A stretch of DNA of 64,000 bases from Myxacorys chilensis ATA2-1-KO14 (GCA_019359275.1 JAHHHP010000007.1:43445-107444); one strand, 5' to 3'. Counted from the first letter of the stretch, positions 37,948 to 47,717 are shown. Notes: a model not told the origin generated them from the letters alone. A program made the numbers and translations.

Positions 37948-39278
37948 TGACAATACAATCTACCCTGTCTGACGTTGGAAATCTGGGGCTGTCTACGAAG
38001 GTCGATCGCGCGGCTTACCTTTTGGGATTGCTGAGCTTGCGGAGTGAGTTGCCATCGGAGTTGGCTGGGCTGCAGGAGATCCGCGATCGCGCCTTCTCCG
38101 TCGTTCGCGATCGCGCCATTCCTAGCACCCGCGAAGAAGAATGGCGCTTTACCGATTTATCGGGGCTGCTGCAAGTTCAGTTTCAAAACAGTGCGCCGTC
38201 TGAGATCGGATTTCCTCAGATCGAATCGTTTCTACTGCCTGAATCTACTAATAGCCGTTTGGTTTTTGTAGATGGCGTTTATGCGCCTGCCTTATCTGCT
38301 GTTGATGATTTGCCGGACGGCGTGTTAGTGGGAAACTTGGCCGCTGGAGTGCAACTGTTTCCAAAGCTGTACGAGCATTTGGCACTGCATCCAGGCGGTG
38401 AGGAAATTTTCACGGCGTTGAATACGGCGAGCTTTACCGATGGCGCGATCGTACGGGTTTCCCAGAATCAAGCGATCGCATCTCCAATTCATCTTCTATT
38501 CGTCTCAACCCAAGAAGCACTTTGTCATCCCCGCGCTTTGGTTGTGGCAGAGACAGGCAGTAGCGTAACGCTGGTCGAGGAGTATGTCAGCTTGGCTGAG
38601 GGTGCATACTTCACCAATCCAGTTACGGAAATCTGGCTGGGGGAAAATGCTGAGGTTCGCCATACTAGAGTTCAGAGGGATAGCGTTGCCGCGTTCCACA
38701 TTGGCAAGACGGCTGTCTCTCAAGCGCGAGATTCTCGCTATGACTGTACGGCGGTAAGTTTGGGCGGGAAATTGTCTCGCCATCATTTAGAGGTATATCA
38801 GACGGGTGAGCAGACCGATACTAAGCTGAATGGACTGACGATCGTCGATGGCGATCGCTTGGGGGATACTCACAGCTTGATTGCACTGAGTCAGCCCTAC
38901 GGAACTGCGAATCAGGTCAATAAGACGATTGTGAGCGATCGCGCTCATGCTGTATTCAATGGCAAAGTGTTTGTGCCGAAAGCGGCTCAGTTAACAAATG
39001 CGGCTCAGTTAAGCCGGAACTTGTTGCTGTCACCAAAAGCACGAGTGGACACTAAGCCACAGCTAGAGATTACGGCTGACAATGTGAAATGCGCTCACGG
39101 AGCCACAGTGAGCCAGTTGGAAGATGATGAAGTGTTCTATTTACAGAGCCGGGGCATTGAGGCAGACCAGGCGCGGAAGTTGTTGACCTATGCTTTTGCG
39201 ATCGAGGTCATCGATCGGATCTCGGTGGCGTCACTACGCCATGCATTAACTCAATTGGTGCGGATTCAGAGTGCATAA
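37947..39278 (+). CDS. sufD: Fe-S cluster assembly protein SufD
   Basis: SufD pairs with SufB and takes part in iron entry and scaffold function. The 443-residue protein shares the SufBD beta-helix core (SVTLVEEYVSL, LSRHHLEVYQTG, DNVKCAHGATVSQLEDDEVFYLQSRGI), including the conserved His in CAHGATV. The N-terminal RAYL...REEEWRFTDLS segment is typical. It overlaps sufC by one base and is followed 67 bp later by sufS. Confidence 0.96.
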   Translation: MTIQSTLSDVGNLGLSTKVDRAAYLLGLLSLRSELPSELAGLQEIRDRAFSVVRDRAIPSTREEEWRFTDLSGLLQVQFQNSAPSEIGFPQIESFLLPESTNSRLVFVDGVYAPALSAVDDLPDGVLVGNLAAGVQLFPKLYEHLALHPGGEEIFTALNTASFTDGAIVRVSQNQAIASPIHLLFVSTQEALCHPRALVVAETGSSVTLVEEYVSLAEGAYFTNPVTEIWLGENAEVRHTRVQRDSVAAFHIGKTAVSQARDSRYDCTAVSLGGKLSRHHLEVYQTGEQTDTKLNGLTIVDGDRLGDTHSLIALSQPYGTANQVNKTIVSDRAHAVFNGKVFVPKAAQLTNAAQLSRNLLLSPKARVDTKPQLEITADNVKCAHGATVSQLEDDEVFYLQSRGIEADQARKLLTYAFAIEVIDRISVASLRHALTQLVRIQSA

Positions 39279-39344
39279 TCTTCGACCAAGACGCGGAGTA
39301 TGGCATCTCTACAGGTTTATTGATCCTTTATTTCTTCTTGAACG

Positions 39345-40607
39345 ATGACTATCATCCAGGAAAAAACGCTCTCTGCTCTGACTCGACCTGATTTCCCAAT
39401 TCTGAATCAGACGATTCACGACAAGCCACTGGTTTATCTTGATAATGCAGCGACTTCGCAGAAGCCGATCGCGGTGCTAGATGCGATCGAGCATTATTAC
39501 AGGTATGACAATGCGAATGTGCATCGGGGTGTGCATACGCTCAGTTCACGGGCGACAGATGCTTATGAAGGCGCTCGCGATAAGGTTGCGGCGTTTGTAA
39601 ATGCGGCATCACGTCAGGAGATTGTCTACACCCGTAATGCGAGTGAGGCGATCAACTTGGTTGCTTACTCTTGGGCGTTGAATACGCTAAAGCAAGGCGA
39701 TGAAATTGTGCTGTCGGTGATGGAGCATCATAGCAATCTGGTGCCGTGGCAAATTATTGCTGGTCGGACAGGCGCAGTACTGAAGCATGTTGAACTGACC
39801 GAGACTGAAGAGTTTGACTTTGAGCAGTTCAAGTCGCTGTTGTCGGACAAGACCAAGCTTGTTTCGGTTGTGCATGTTTCAAATACATTGGGTTGTATCA
39901 ATCCCGTTAAAGAGATTTGCGCGGAAGCTCACAAAGTTGGCGCACGGGTGCTGATCGATGCCTGTCAGAGCGTGCCGCACATGCCGATCGATGTTCAAGA
40001 GATTGATTGCGATTGGTTGGTTGCATCGGGTCACAAGATGTGTGCGCCTACCGGAATTGGCTTCTTGTACGGCAAGTTAGATTTGCTGCGATCGCAGCCT
40101 CCGTTTATGGGCGGCGGCGAAATGATTGCTGATGTGTTTCTTGATCATTCCACCTATGCTGACTTGCCTCATAAGTTTGAAGCGGGTACGCCTGCCATTG
40201 GAGAAGCGATCGCGCTTGGGGCAGCGGTAGATTATCTCACCAATATTGGCATGGACAGGATCCATGCTTATGAAGAAGAACTAACTGATTATCTGTTCCG
40301 ACAGCTTGCGACAATTCCAGAGCTTCGCCTGTATGGACCCAAGCCGAATGCCGATGGCAGCGGGAGAGCGGCGCTTGCTTCGTTTACCGCAGGCGATGTT
40401 CATCCGCACGATTTGTCTACGATTTTGGATCAAGCTGGAGTTGCGATTCGGGCAGGACATCACTGCACGCAGCCTTTGCATCGATACCTTAAAGCTCAAT
40501 CAACCGCACGGGCGAGTTTGTATTTCTACAACACCCGCGAAGAGATTGACGTGTTTATTGTGGCGTTGAAGGATGCCGTTGAGTTCTTTGGCAGTATTTT
40601 TGGCTAG
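39345..40607 (+). CDS. sufS: Cysteine desulfurase SufS
   Basis: SufS takes sulfur from cysteine for cluster assembly, with a persulfide on its active-site cysteine. The 420-residue PLP enzyme (aminotransferase class V) shows [11 protein letters not shown] near the start, the PLP-lysine in [17 protein letters not shown] (about residue 229) and the group II active-site loop [11 protein letters not shown] (Cys about 371). It is the last gene of the suf operon; no sufE is adjacent. Confidence 0.96.
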   Translation: MTIIQEKTLSALTRPDFPILNQTIHDKPLVYLDNAATSQKPIAVLDAIEHYYRYDNANVHRGVHTLSSRATDAYEGARDKVAAFVNAASRQEIVYTRNASEAINLVAYSWALNTLKQGDEIVLSVMEHHSNLVPWQIIAGRTGAVLKHVELTETEEFDFEQFKSLLSDKTKLVSVVHVSNTLGCINPVKEICAEAHKVGARVLIDACQSVPHMPIDVQEIDCDWLVASGHKMCAPTGIGFLYGKLDLLRSQPPFMGGGEMIADVFLDHSTYADLPHKFEAGTPAIGEAIALGAAVDYLTNIGMDRIHAYEEELTDYLFRQLATIPELRLYGPKPNADGSGRAALASFTAGDVHPHDLSTILDQAGVAIRAGHHCTQPLHRYLKAQSTARASLYFYNTREEIDVFIVALKDAVEFFGSIFG

Positions 40608-40662
40608 GAAGCTGAAACGTCCACTCATAGAACTTTGCTCATAGAATTTCGCAGGAACGGCT

Positions 40663-41238
40663 ATGACTACGGAACTACTGGACAAACCAACTGACCAACG
40701 CATCACCCTATACGGAACCTGGCAGCATTTTAAGCTGATTCAGCAGGGGCTTGAGGAGTCGCATAGTGCAAGGCTGTCTTATTTGAATGGGACGATCGAA
40801 ATACTCATGCCAGGGGAAGCCCACGAAATTTTCTCGCATGTCATTGGCTTTTTGCTGACTACGTTTTTCATCGAGAAGGGCATTCGCTTTCAGGCAACGG
40901 GTGCGATGGATCAGGAGAAGGAAGGGGAAGCATCGGCACAGGCAGATCAGTCCTACCGGATTGGCGAATCGAAGACGGCTCCTGATCTCTACGTCGTTGT
41001 TTTCTCCAGTGGTAACACTAAGCTTGCCAAGTATCGAGTTTTAGGCGTTCCTGAAGTATGGTTTTGGGAAGACGGTGCATTAGCGCTCTATCACTTGCGA
41101 GGCGACGGCTACGATCGCTTGAATCGCAGTGAGTTACCAGGATTAAAAGATTTGGACTTCGCTTTACTGAAGCGCTGCATCTTGATTGGAGAGACTGACT
41201 TAGGGGAAGCGGTTCGACAGTTTAGGGCAGAAATCTAG
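40663..41238 (+). CDS. Uma2/DUF820-family restriction-fold protein
   Basis: A 191-residue protein of the Uma2 family, very abundant in cyanobacteria, with a PD-(D/E)XK-like nuclease fold. The sequence has the family's NGTIEILMPGEAHEIFSH near residue 45, APDLYVVVFSS near 107 (Asp of the active site), and YRVLGVPEVWFWEDGALALY. Function in the cell is unknown; many copies occur per genome. It lies 56 bp after sufS in the same direction but is probably not part of that operon. Confidence 0.85.
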   Translation: MTTELLDKPTDQRITLYGTWQHFKLIQQGLEESHSARLSYLNGTIEILMPGEAHEIFSHVIGFLLTTFFIEKGIRFQATGAMDQEKEGEASAQADQSYRIGESKTAPDLYVVVFSSGNTKLAKYRVLGVPEVWFWEDGALALYHLRGDGYDRLNRSELPGLKDLDFALLKRCILIGETDLGEAVRQFRAEI

Positions 41239-41369
41239 GAAAATAGAGGCGCAGCTCCAAAGGAAACTTTCTTGAATTGCGTAATCAATTTCTATATATA
41301 AAAAGCAAAAAGACCAATTTTTATAAAAACTAAGCCACGATCGCACCTAGTACAGACCTTAAACTCAGC

Positions 41370-42530
41370 ATGTTAGCGATTCAAATTGTTTTGGGAGTTT
41401 TGATTCTAGGTTCGATTGTGTTCTATCTGGCGTGTGCTTGGTTTACTCATCAGTTCTTCTCAACTGTCGTCCCAACCCTCGCTACAACAGTTGATGCAAC
41501 AAATGAACCCGTTTCGATCTTAGTCCCGATTTGTGGCTTAGATGAAGGAGCGTTAGAGAACTGGACATCGCTCTGTGAGCAAGAATATCCCCGTTACGAA
41601 GTATTGTTTGGGGTCGCTGACACAACTGATCCAGCCATCCCAACACTCCGTAAATTGGAAGAAACTTACCGCGATCGCTTGGAGCTTGGAGGCAATCGCG
41701 TTCGCGTTTTTGTCGATTTGGCTCCTCGTGGCATTAATCATAAAGACAGCACGTTGAGCTATCTGCTCAAAGAGGCGCAATTTGAAACTCTAATTTTTGC
41801 GGATAGTGATATCTGTGTGAATCCAGATTACATTCACACCGTTACCGCTCCGCTTTCTCAAGTCGATGTGGTCACATGCGCTTACATTGCCCACAATCCA
41901 CAGTTTTTAGGGGCAGCATTAGCGTCTTTGGGGCGATGCTGCGATTTTATTCCGAGTGCGCTGATTGCTCGTGCCCTAGATGGCGGCTTGAAGTTTGCGA
42001 TCGGAGTGACGATCGCAACTCGCAAAACTACACTCCAAGGGTTTGGCGGGCTGCAACTCAATCGCATTGGGTCTGATTACAATCTCGGCAAACGAGCCGC
42101 TCAAGCAGGCTACCAAGTAGAACTTTCTCATTTAGTGCTTGAATCCGATACGGGGCGCGAAAGCATTGGGCAACTGTTTCAGCGAGAATTGCGATGGGCA
42201 AGAACGATTCGCTTTAATCGGGGTGCAGTTTACTACACCATGATTTTTTGCTATGGCACGGTGCTGTGTTTGCCGTTGTTATTGCTTTCGGGTTTTGCAA
42301 ATTGGGCAATTGTCCTGACGGGGGTTACTTTTGGAATTCGGTTTGGTCAAGCCGCGATCGCGGCCTTGAGCATGCAGAGTCCTCATCTTTTGCGGTGGTT
42401 TTGGACGTTACCCCTACGAGATGGATTAAGCTTCGTCATTTGGGTCATGGGAGCGTTTGGGCGACAAGCTTATTGGCGCGGGCGACGACTGCAAATTGAA
42501 GGGGACGGAATCATTCGTCAATTGGAGTAA
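41370..42530 (+). CDS. Membrane glycosyltransferase, ceramide glucosyltransferase-like (GT21/HpnI type)
   Basis: A 386-residue GT-A glycosyltransferase. An N-terminal membrane helix (about 2-24) precedes the catalytic domain, with VSILVPICGLDEG, FADSDICVNPDY (the D-x-D metal site, about 147-150) and the C-terminal Q-x-x-x-W signature QLFQRELRWARTIR (about 270-283). Two or three more membrane segments lie near 290-345. This layout fits ceramide glucosyltransferase and hopanoid HpnI relatives, which use sugar nucleotides at the membrane; substrate is uncertain. Confidence 0.8.
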   Translation: MLAIQIVLGVLILGSIVFYLACAWFTHQFFSTVVPTLATTVDATNEPVSILVPICGLDEGALENWTSLCEQEYPRYEVLFGVADTTDPAIPTLRKLEETYRDRLELGGNRVRVFVDLAPRGINHKDSTLSYLLKEAQFETLIFADSDICVNPDYIHTVTAPLSQVDVVTCAYIAHNPQFLGAALASLGRCCDFIPSALIARALDGGLKFAIGVTIATRKTTLQGFGGLQLNRIGSDYNLGKRAAQAGYQVELSHLVLESDTGRESIGQLFQRELRWARTIRFNRGAVYYTMIFCYGTVLCLPLLLLSGFANWAIVLTGVTFGIRFGQAAIAALSMQSPHLLRWFWTLPLRDGLSFVIWVMGAFGRQAYWRGRRLQIEGDGIIRQLE

Positions 42531-42628
42531 TCCTGATTAACGTCAATTCAGGTTAAGCCATCAGTGCCAAAGCCACACTCCAATCCGCCCTCACTTCTCC
42601 ACCCGTCCCTTCTCATTTCCCTTAGCGA

Positions 42629-42679
42629 GGGGGTGTCGGGGGACGGCTTCCGTCTCCTGACGAGCGGGGGCGCGGGGGG
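42629..42679 (+). repeat. G-tract cluster, possible G-quadruplex
   Basis: Four runs of five or six G lie in 51 bp: 42629-42633, 42638-42642, 42666-42670 and 42674-42679, in pairs separated by 3-4 bases. The pairs are 23 bases apart, so the folded form would need a long loop. The region is noncoding and more GC-rich than its surroundings. A CCCCC run follows at 42684, which could instead pair with one G run. Confidence 0.5.
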
Positions 42680-42776
42680 AAGTCCCCCGAATTGTGGCAA
42701 CGCCACCCAACCGCTCTAACACATCACGTCTTATCCCGAATTCATATTTATTAAGAGGCTGTTACTGAAGATTACA

Positions 42777-43070
42777 GATCAAAGGCTGACACTCCAAGCT
42801 TGAATCTGCAAACTTCGAGCTAAAAGCTTGACGCTTCAGGCTAAAAGCTCGGAACTCCAGGCTAAAAGCCTCACACATTGACTGAAAAGCTCGGAACTTC
42901 AGGCTAAAAGCCTGACACTCCGAGCTAAAAGCCCGACACTCCGAGCTAAAAGCCTCGTACTTTGACTTAAAAGCTCGGAACTTCAAGCTAAAAGCCTGAC
43001 ACTCCGAGTTAAAAGCCTGATGTTTCGAGCTAAAAGCCTCGCACATCCAGCTTGAATCTCCACCTTCCGC
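42777..43070. repeat. Tandem array of fourteen 21-bp units
   Basis: From 42777 the sequence repeats every 21 bp without any indel, with consensus GCTAAAAGCCTGACACTCCGA. The first two and last units are more diverged. Read on the minus strand it gives heptapeptides such as QAFSSEC and RAFSLKF in one open frame (42762-43046, 94 codons, no proven start). It could be a coding repeat for a Cys/Phe-rich heptad protein or a DNA-level repeat of two helical turns. A second 21-bp array with another sequence is at 53.9 kb. Confidence 0.85.
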
Positions 43071-43191
43071 CCTCTGTTCTCAATCCTCCGTGTTCAAGCC
43101 TTAAAATCTTCTTTTTTCAGTCCCCCTTATCCCCTATCTCCTCCCCTCGTCTATCCTAAAAGAACGTGGTTTGTCGCCTAGGTAAAGATTG

Positions 43192-44124
43192 ATGGTCGGA
43201 TCGCTCGAACAAATTACCCAAAACCTTGCTGCTCTCGACCAAAAAGTAGAGGCACTGAGAGAAGACCTTCGCACCGCTTACTCCAACTATTTGCAGACCT
43301 TAGGAAAAGTCACTCGTCAGCAGTTTATTCTCTCTTGTCACCACATCTGCACCGAAGGGTATCCCCAAGCGTTTTTGGCGCTATCGGTCAGAGGTCGTCA
43401 ACAGCTTCAAGATGCTCTGCGCGACTTGGCAAAACAGGTAGAACATGACTTAATTGACACGCTTACCCTGGCTGATGAAGCCACCGAAAGTCATAATGAC
43501 GACTCGATCGACGACTTGAGTGAAGAGCTAGACTTTTCCCTCAGCGACGATGACCTTGAACTCCTCGAAGCCGAGGGTGAGATAGAAGAGTTAGAGCTAG
43601 AAGATGAAAACGAACTCGAAGCGCTCCTCTCGAAAGTGGTTTTATCTCCAGCCGAACGCAAACCCCTCACTCCGATCGAGCGGGTCGGTCAGTGGCAATC
43701 GACGCTAGAACGCTCGATTACGAGAACGCTGCAAATCACCTCTCAAGCGGCGAACCAGCTCTTGCAACATCATGAGGTTCTGCCCAAACAAGTGCCGCCT
43801 CCCGTGTTAGAAGCAGCGGCAAAGGCAAAAGGCAATGAGCCATCGTCCGGCCCTCCAAATCTGCTGAACTTACTGGTCGATGCCAGCGCCGACTCTACTA
43901 AATCTAAAAAGCCAAATCCAGCAACGCTAGTGCATGTGATTGCCGTTAACCTGCGGCTTGCCGAAATCGAATTTAACGACATGAGCGTGATGAGCGATCG
44001 CAACAAACTCCGCAATCTCAAGAAACAGTATCAGGCTTTGGCAAAGGAGTATGGGCATAAACAGCGCGACCAAGCGATCGCCCAAGCTCGCCTTGCTTGG
44101 ACATCGACCTGGACGAATGAGTAA
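43192..44124 (+). CDS. Conserved hypothetical protein with coiled coil and acidic middle
   Basis: A 310-residue soluble protein starting at ATG 43192. The first 40 residues form a coiled coil (LEQITQNLAALDQKVEALRE). Residues about 105-150 are almost all acidic (DDLSEELDFSLSDDDLELLE, then ELELEDENELE). The C-terminal third is helical and basic, ending KYGH-like KEYGHKQRDQAIAQARLAW. I recognise no domain; it looks like a cyanobacterial family protein. It precedes the metallophosphoesterase gene by 77 bp. Confidence 0.65.
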   Translation: MVGSLEQITQNLAALDQKVEALREDLRTAYSNYLQTLGKVTRQQFILSCHHICTEGYPQAFLALSVRGRQQLQDALRDLAKQVEHDLIDTLTLADEATESHNDDSIDDLSEELDFSLSDDDLELLEAEGEIEELELEDENELEALLSKVVLSPAERKPLTPIERVGQWQSTLERSITRTLQITSQAANQLLQHHEVLPKQVPPPVLEAAAKAKGNEPSSGPPNLLNLLVDASADSTKSKKPNPATLVHVIAVNLRLAEIEFNDMSVMSDRNKLRNLKKQYQALAKEYGHKQRDQAIAQARLAWTSTWTNE

Positions 44125-44201
44125 CGCGTGGTGAAGACAGAAATCAGAAGACAAGGCATGATAGGAGTTATGCTTCATTTTTGGATGAAAAGGATAGACA
44201 C

Positions 44202-45143
44202 ATGACCAGTCAGGGAATTAGAATCGCCGCGATCGGAGACATCCACGACCGATGGGAGTCGGAGGATGAAGCCGCTCTAGAATATCTAGGCGTCGATCTT
44301 GCCCTGTTTGTCGGAGATTTTGGCAACGAATCCGTTGATATTGTGCGGCAGATTGCGGGTATCAATATTCCGAAAGCGGCCATCATGGGCAATCACGATG
44401 CTTGGTACAACGCCACCGATTGGGGAATTAGCAAATGTCCCTACGATCGCGCCAAAGAAGATCGGGTGCAGCAGCAGTTAGACCTGCTGGGAGAGGCCCA
44501 TGTAGGGTTTGGAAAGCTCGATTTTCCAGAGTTAAACCTCAGCGTTGTGGGCACTCGCCCGTTTAGTTGGGGCGGGTCAAGCTGGAAAAATAATCGGTTC
44601 TATCGAGAGCGCTTTGGAGTGCAAAGTTTTGAAGAGTCGGTAGAGCGCATCGTCGAGGCAGCGAGTCAAACGCAATCCGATACGCTGCTATTTATGGGTC
44701 ACAACGGTCCTTTAGGACTAGGCAATGCAGCGGAAGATCCCTGCGGTAGAGATTGGCAACCCATTGGCGGTGATCACGGCGACCCGGATTTTGCAGACGC
44801 GATCGCTAAAACTCGTCAACTAGGCAAAACCATTCCTTTTGCCACCTTTGGGCATATGCATCACACGCTGCGCCATACCAAAGACCAAACGCGACGAGCC
44901 ATCCACGTCGATCCGGCAGGAACCGTTTATCTCAATGCCGCAAACGTGCCTCGCATCGTGGAGCGAAACGGCGATCGCTTCCGCAACTTTTCGATCGTCA
45001 CCTTGCAAGATGGTTTGGTGTCGCAGGCGTCGCTGCTGTGGCTCAACCGAGATTTTGAGGTGGCTTCAGAGCAAATTCTATACAATGCTCCAGATGCGAT
45101 CGCTGTGGACGATCCAGCGCTACATGCTGCTAACCGCAAGTAA
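44202..45143 (+). CDS. Calcineurin-like metallophosphoesterase (TIGR04168 type)
   Basis: A 313-residue phosphoesterase starting at ATG 44202, nine bases after AAAAGGA. The metal-binding motifs are all present in order: GDIHDRW (residues 9-15), VGDFGN, MGNHDAWY, FMGHNGPLG and FGHMHHTLR. Such enzymes cleave phosphodiesters or phosphomonoesters with two metals; the substrate of this cyanobacterial and plastid family is not known to me. It is followed by tRNA-Ser. Confidence 0.85.
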   Translation: MTSQGIRIAAIGDIHDRWESEDEAALEYLGVDLALFVGDFGNESVDIVRQIAGINIPKAAIMGNHDAWYNATDWGISKCPYDRAKEDRVQQQLDLLGEAHVGFGKLDFPELNLSVVGTRPFSWGGSSWKNNRFYRERFGVQSFEESVERIVEAASQTQSDTLLFMGHNGPLGLGNAAEDPCGRDWQPIGGDHGDPDFADAIAKTRQLGKTIPFATFGHMHHTLRHTKDQTRRAIHVDPAGTVYLNAANVPRIVERNGDRFRNFSIVTLQDGLVSQASLLWLNRDFEVASEQILYNAPDAIAVDDPALHAANRK

Positions 45144-45234
45144 CATCTGTGCGATCGTAGTAATCCCGCATAGCACTTTCAGCGATAAACATTCTCCTTT
45201 TTGCCCAACTGAGCTAATATAGGATTTGTCTCCT

Positions 45235-45318
45235 GGAGAGGTGGCAGAGTGGTCGATAGCGTTCGACTTGAAATCGAATGACCCAAAAGGTCCGTGGGTT
45301 CGAATCCCACCCTCTCCG
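45235..45318 (+). tRNA. trnS-UGA: tRNA-Ser (anticodon UGA)
   Basis: An 84-base type II tRNA. The acceptor stem is GGAGAGG (45235-45241) with CCTCTCC (45311-45317) and discriminator G. The anticodon stem TTCGA/TCGAA holds the loop CTTGAAA, so the anticodon is TGA, reading UCA and other serine codons. The long variable arm is present, and the T-loop GTTCGAATC is canonical. CCA is not encoded. Confidence 0.95.
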
Positions 45319-45487
45319 TTTTCAGTGCTAGCAAATAAAGTGGCGTTTCTGACGAGTGATGCTTGCTAGGAACTACCGTTCACGGTACACGGAAATTGTA
45401 GCTTAGACAATTGAGCTTGTCTTGCTGCCCTTAAGAGAATCAGTATCTGTCTAGCACTTAAAACCGATCAAGTGAGAAGTTTTAATC

Positions 45488-46009
45488 ATGGATATAGAAC
45501 TGGTTCCTTGCTCTGTTGAACACCTTGAAGCTCTGATTCAAGGCACAGATGCTTTTCGGGCAGCGTTTGGACTTCAAGTCGTTGATGGCTACTTGCCGTT
45601 TGAAGGAGCACTTCAATACTCGCTGAACCTGCTGAGATCGTCACAAATTTGGCATCCTTGGCTGCCTTATCTATTTATTTTTTCAGGCGATAAAGCATTG
45701 GTCGGTTTTGGCGGATTCAAATCAGTTCCCGATCCTAGTCGTGTTGTTGAGATTGGTTACTCGGTTGCGCCCGCCTATCAAGGTCGAGGGTTTGCAACTT
45801 CTGCAGCGTGTCAATTAATCGAAATTGCAGCGGCTTCAGCTTTAGTTGACAAGGTGGGCGCCCATACGCTGGCAGAGCGCAATGCATCCACCACAGTATT
45901 AGAAAAAAGCGGAATGATGAGAGTAGCGGAGATTGTTGATCCTGAAGACGGAGAATTGTGGCAATGGGAAATCAACGTGGCACAATCGAGCATTGAAGCA
46001 GGCAGTTAA
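45488..46009 (+). CDS. GNAT-family N-acetyltransferase (RimJ/RimL type)
   Basis: A 173-residue acetyltransferase. The acetyl-CoA loop is in YQGRGFATSAACQLIEIA (about residues 97-114), and HTLAERNASTTVLEKSGM carries the usual RimJ-like AENxASxxVLEKxGF pattern. Such enzymes acetylate protein N-termini, antibiotics or small amines; the substrate cannot be told. It stands alone. Confidence 0.88.
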   Translation: MDIELVPCSVEHLEALIQGTDAFRAAFGLQVVDGYLPFEGALQYSLNLLRSSQIWHPWLPYLFIFSGDKALVGFGGFKSVPDPSRVVEIGYSVAPAYQGRGFATSAACQLIEIAAASALVDKVGAHTLAERNASTTVLEKSGMMRVAEIVDPEDGELWQWEINVAQSSIEAGS

Positions 46010-46044
46010 AAGACCCTGCGCTTTGTTCGGTTTGACTCGCCACT

Positions 46045-46087
46045 GTTCACAACAGCCGTTATGCTGATGAATGGCTGTGTTGTGAAC
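46045..46087. repeat. Inverted repeat, possible terminator
   Basis: GTTCACAACAGCC (46045-46057) pairs with GGCTGTGTTGTGAAC (46073-46087), leaving a 2-base bulge and a 15-nt loop. No T-run follows. It lies just after the GNAT gene and may stop its transcript or be a protein-binding palindrome. Confidence 0.55.
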
Positions 46088-46201
46088 GCACTAGATTTAC
46101 TGTGATTTTAAATTTTTTAGTTGCTAATCAATAATCCATAGCTGTTGAAGATTATTTTCTAAAATTCGCTCTTCCATAATCATTTATCTGCTCTAACTAA
46201 C

Positions 46202-46597
46202 GTGGCTATTTTGACAAGAAAAGACGCTGAAAAGTTGTTGCAACAATTTATTTGTAATGATGCATCTCCTCAACCCTCTGACTCTGCGCTGATTCGCGAA
46301 GCGTTGTTACTCGTTGCCAGTTTATCGGATTATCAAATTTTAGGAATTTGTGCCGACAACGCTGAACAAGGACTGCGATCGCTGTATTCCTACTCGAAAG
46401 CGCTGGGCTACGAAACGATTCCAGAAATTGCTACCATTCCAGGCGCGACATATATCAAATACAATCCGGTACGAGGACGCGCTTACATGGAACCTTATTT
46501 AGGAAAGCATCGTGGTGTATTAGTGTCCTGTCAGTCTGACTACACCGATGGCGTTAACGAAACTTTTGGACATCTGCCGCTCGATTTGTTTGACTAA
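46202..46597 (+). CDS. DUF1824 family protein
   Basis: A 131-residue cyanobacterial protein of the DUF1824 family, starting at GTG 46202. Family features are LASLSDYQILGICADNAEQG-like text in the middle and YIKYNPVRGRAYMEPYLGKHRGVLVSCQSD, quoted only in part, then DGVNETFGHLPLDLF. It is soluble with no known activity. A terminator hairpin follows 16 bases after the stop. Confidence 0.85.
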   Translation: MAILTRKDAEKLLQQFICNDASPQPSDSALIREALLLVASLSDYQILGICADNAEQGLRSLYSYSKALGYETIPEIATIPGATYIKYNPVRGRAYMEPYLGKHRGVLVSCQSDYTDGVNETFGHLPLDLFD

Positions 46598-46612
46598 ACC
46601 TACCCATGAAAT

Positions 46613-46641
46613 AAGCCCAGATCGAATACTGATCTGGGCTT
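46613..46641 (+). terminator. Terminator after the DUF1824 gene
   Basis: AAGCCCAGATC (46613-46623) and GATCTGGGCTT (46631-46641) form a perfect 11-bp stem with a 7-nt loop, followed by AGCATTTAT. Confidence 0.75.
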
Positions 46642-46804
46642 AGCATTTATAGACCAACCTTAATAAAACCGGTGGCGTTTTCATTCAACAGGGATAAATA
46701 GCTGCTGTAAATGTGAGTCTACGTCTTCAGATAGAGAAACGTTAAAAAAACACAAGGTTCTTCAACTTTCTTTAGAATTAGTTACACGAAAGAAATAAGG
46801 GGTT

Positions 46805-47617
46805 CTAGCGTCCTAATTCTTGCGATCGCAACCATGCCGCTTTAACCGCCTCCATGATCGCCGATCGAAATCCCGCTTTTTCAAGCTGAGCGATCCCCGC
46901 GATCGTCGTTCCGCCCGGACTCGTCACCCGATCTTTCAGTTCTCCCGGATGCATTGCCGTCTCCTGTAAAAGTTGTGCTGTTCCGCGCACGGTTTGCAGC
47001 GCGAGTTTCATGGCCACCCCTCGCGGTAATCCGGCGGCAACCCCGCCATCTGCCAAAGCTTCGATCATCAGCGCTACATAGCCGGGTCCTGATCCCGACA
47101 GCCCTGTGACTGCATCCATTGACGATTCTGGAACTTCAACGACTTCGCCAACAGTTTGAAGAATGTGAGTGGCAAGGTCGAGGTGCAATCGTTCGACCTG
47201 CTGACCTGCCGCGATCGCGGTTACACCTGCACCCACAGCAGCAGGCGTATTAGGCATAGAGCGAACCACAGGTTGTCCTGGAAATGCCGCTTCTAATTGG
47301 CTAAGCGATGTACCTGCCAGAATCGAGATCACCAACGCCGAAGGCTGGAGGTGACTCGATATTTCTGGTGCGACTTGGGGCAGGATTTGGGGTTTGATGG
47401 CAAGCAGCACAACTTCCGAAGCGATCGCAGCGTTCTGATTGTGCCCCGTCACCCCGACCTTATAGGTTTGCGCTAAAAACTCCCGTCGCTCAGCAGATGG
47501 CTCACTTACCACTATTTCTGCCGCTCCATACATCTGCTGAGCAACTAGGCGAGACAAGAGCGCTTCACCCATCATGCCACCGCCAATCATGCCAAACCGA
47601 ACTGACTTGTTATTCAT
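46805..47617 (-). CDS. proC: Pyrroline-5-carboxylate reductase
   Basis: ProC makes proline from pyrroline-5-carboxylate with NAD(P)H. The 270-residue protein begins with the nucleotide-binding GMIGGGMMGEALL and has VLLAIKPQ, VRSMPNTPAAVGAG and the C-terminal dimer signature DRVTSPGGTTIAGIAQLEKAGFR in part. It lies 100 bp after sepF on the same strand, the usual order in cyanobacteria, with a weak terminator between. Confidence 0.95.
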   Translation of the reverse strand: MNNKSVRFGMIGGGMMGEALLSRLVAQQMYGAAEIVVSEPSAERREFLAQTYKVGVTGHNQNAAIASEVVLLAIKPQILPQVAPEISSHLQPSALVISILAGTSLSQLEAAFPGQPVVRSMPNTPAAVGAGVTAIAAGQQVERLHLDLATHILQTVGEVVEVPESSMDAVTGLSGSGPGYVALMIEALADGGVAAGLPRGVAMKLALQTVRGTAQLLQETAMHPGELKDRVTSPGGTTIAGIAQLEKAGFRSAIMEAVKAAWLRSQELGR

Positions 47618-47642
47618 AACTTCAAGGGTTTAGAAAAAGAAA

Positions 47643-47659
47643 GACCCTCAATGAGGGCC
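47643..47659 (-). terminator. Terminator between sepF and proC
   Basis: GACCCTC (47643-47649) and GAGGGCC (47653-47659) pair (with one G-U or mismatch) around a 3-nt loop; on the minus strand TTTCTTTTTC follows. It may let some sepF transcripts continue into proC. Confidence 0.65.
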
Positions 47660-47717
47660 TTTAACCAAACTATTCAAAACGTTTAACCACGTGTAACTTA
47701 CCGTCGGAGATTATGAA

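Noticed and set aside
40663..41238. Uma2 protein as a defence or transposon component
   Set aside because: This family is present in very many copies in cyanobacteria, and nothing around it suggests a defence island or an insertion sequence.
42762..43046. Calling the 21-bp array a protein gene
   Set aside because: The frame is open, but openness follows from the repeat itself; without evidence of expression I list it as a repeat.
42777..43070. CRISPR array
   Set aside because: Units are contiguous 21-bp tandem repeats with no unique spacers, and no cas genes are present.
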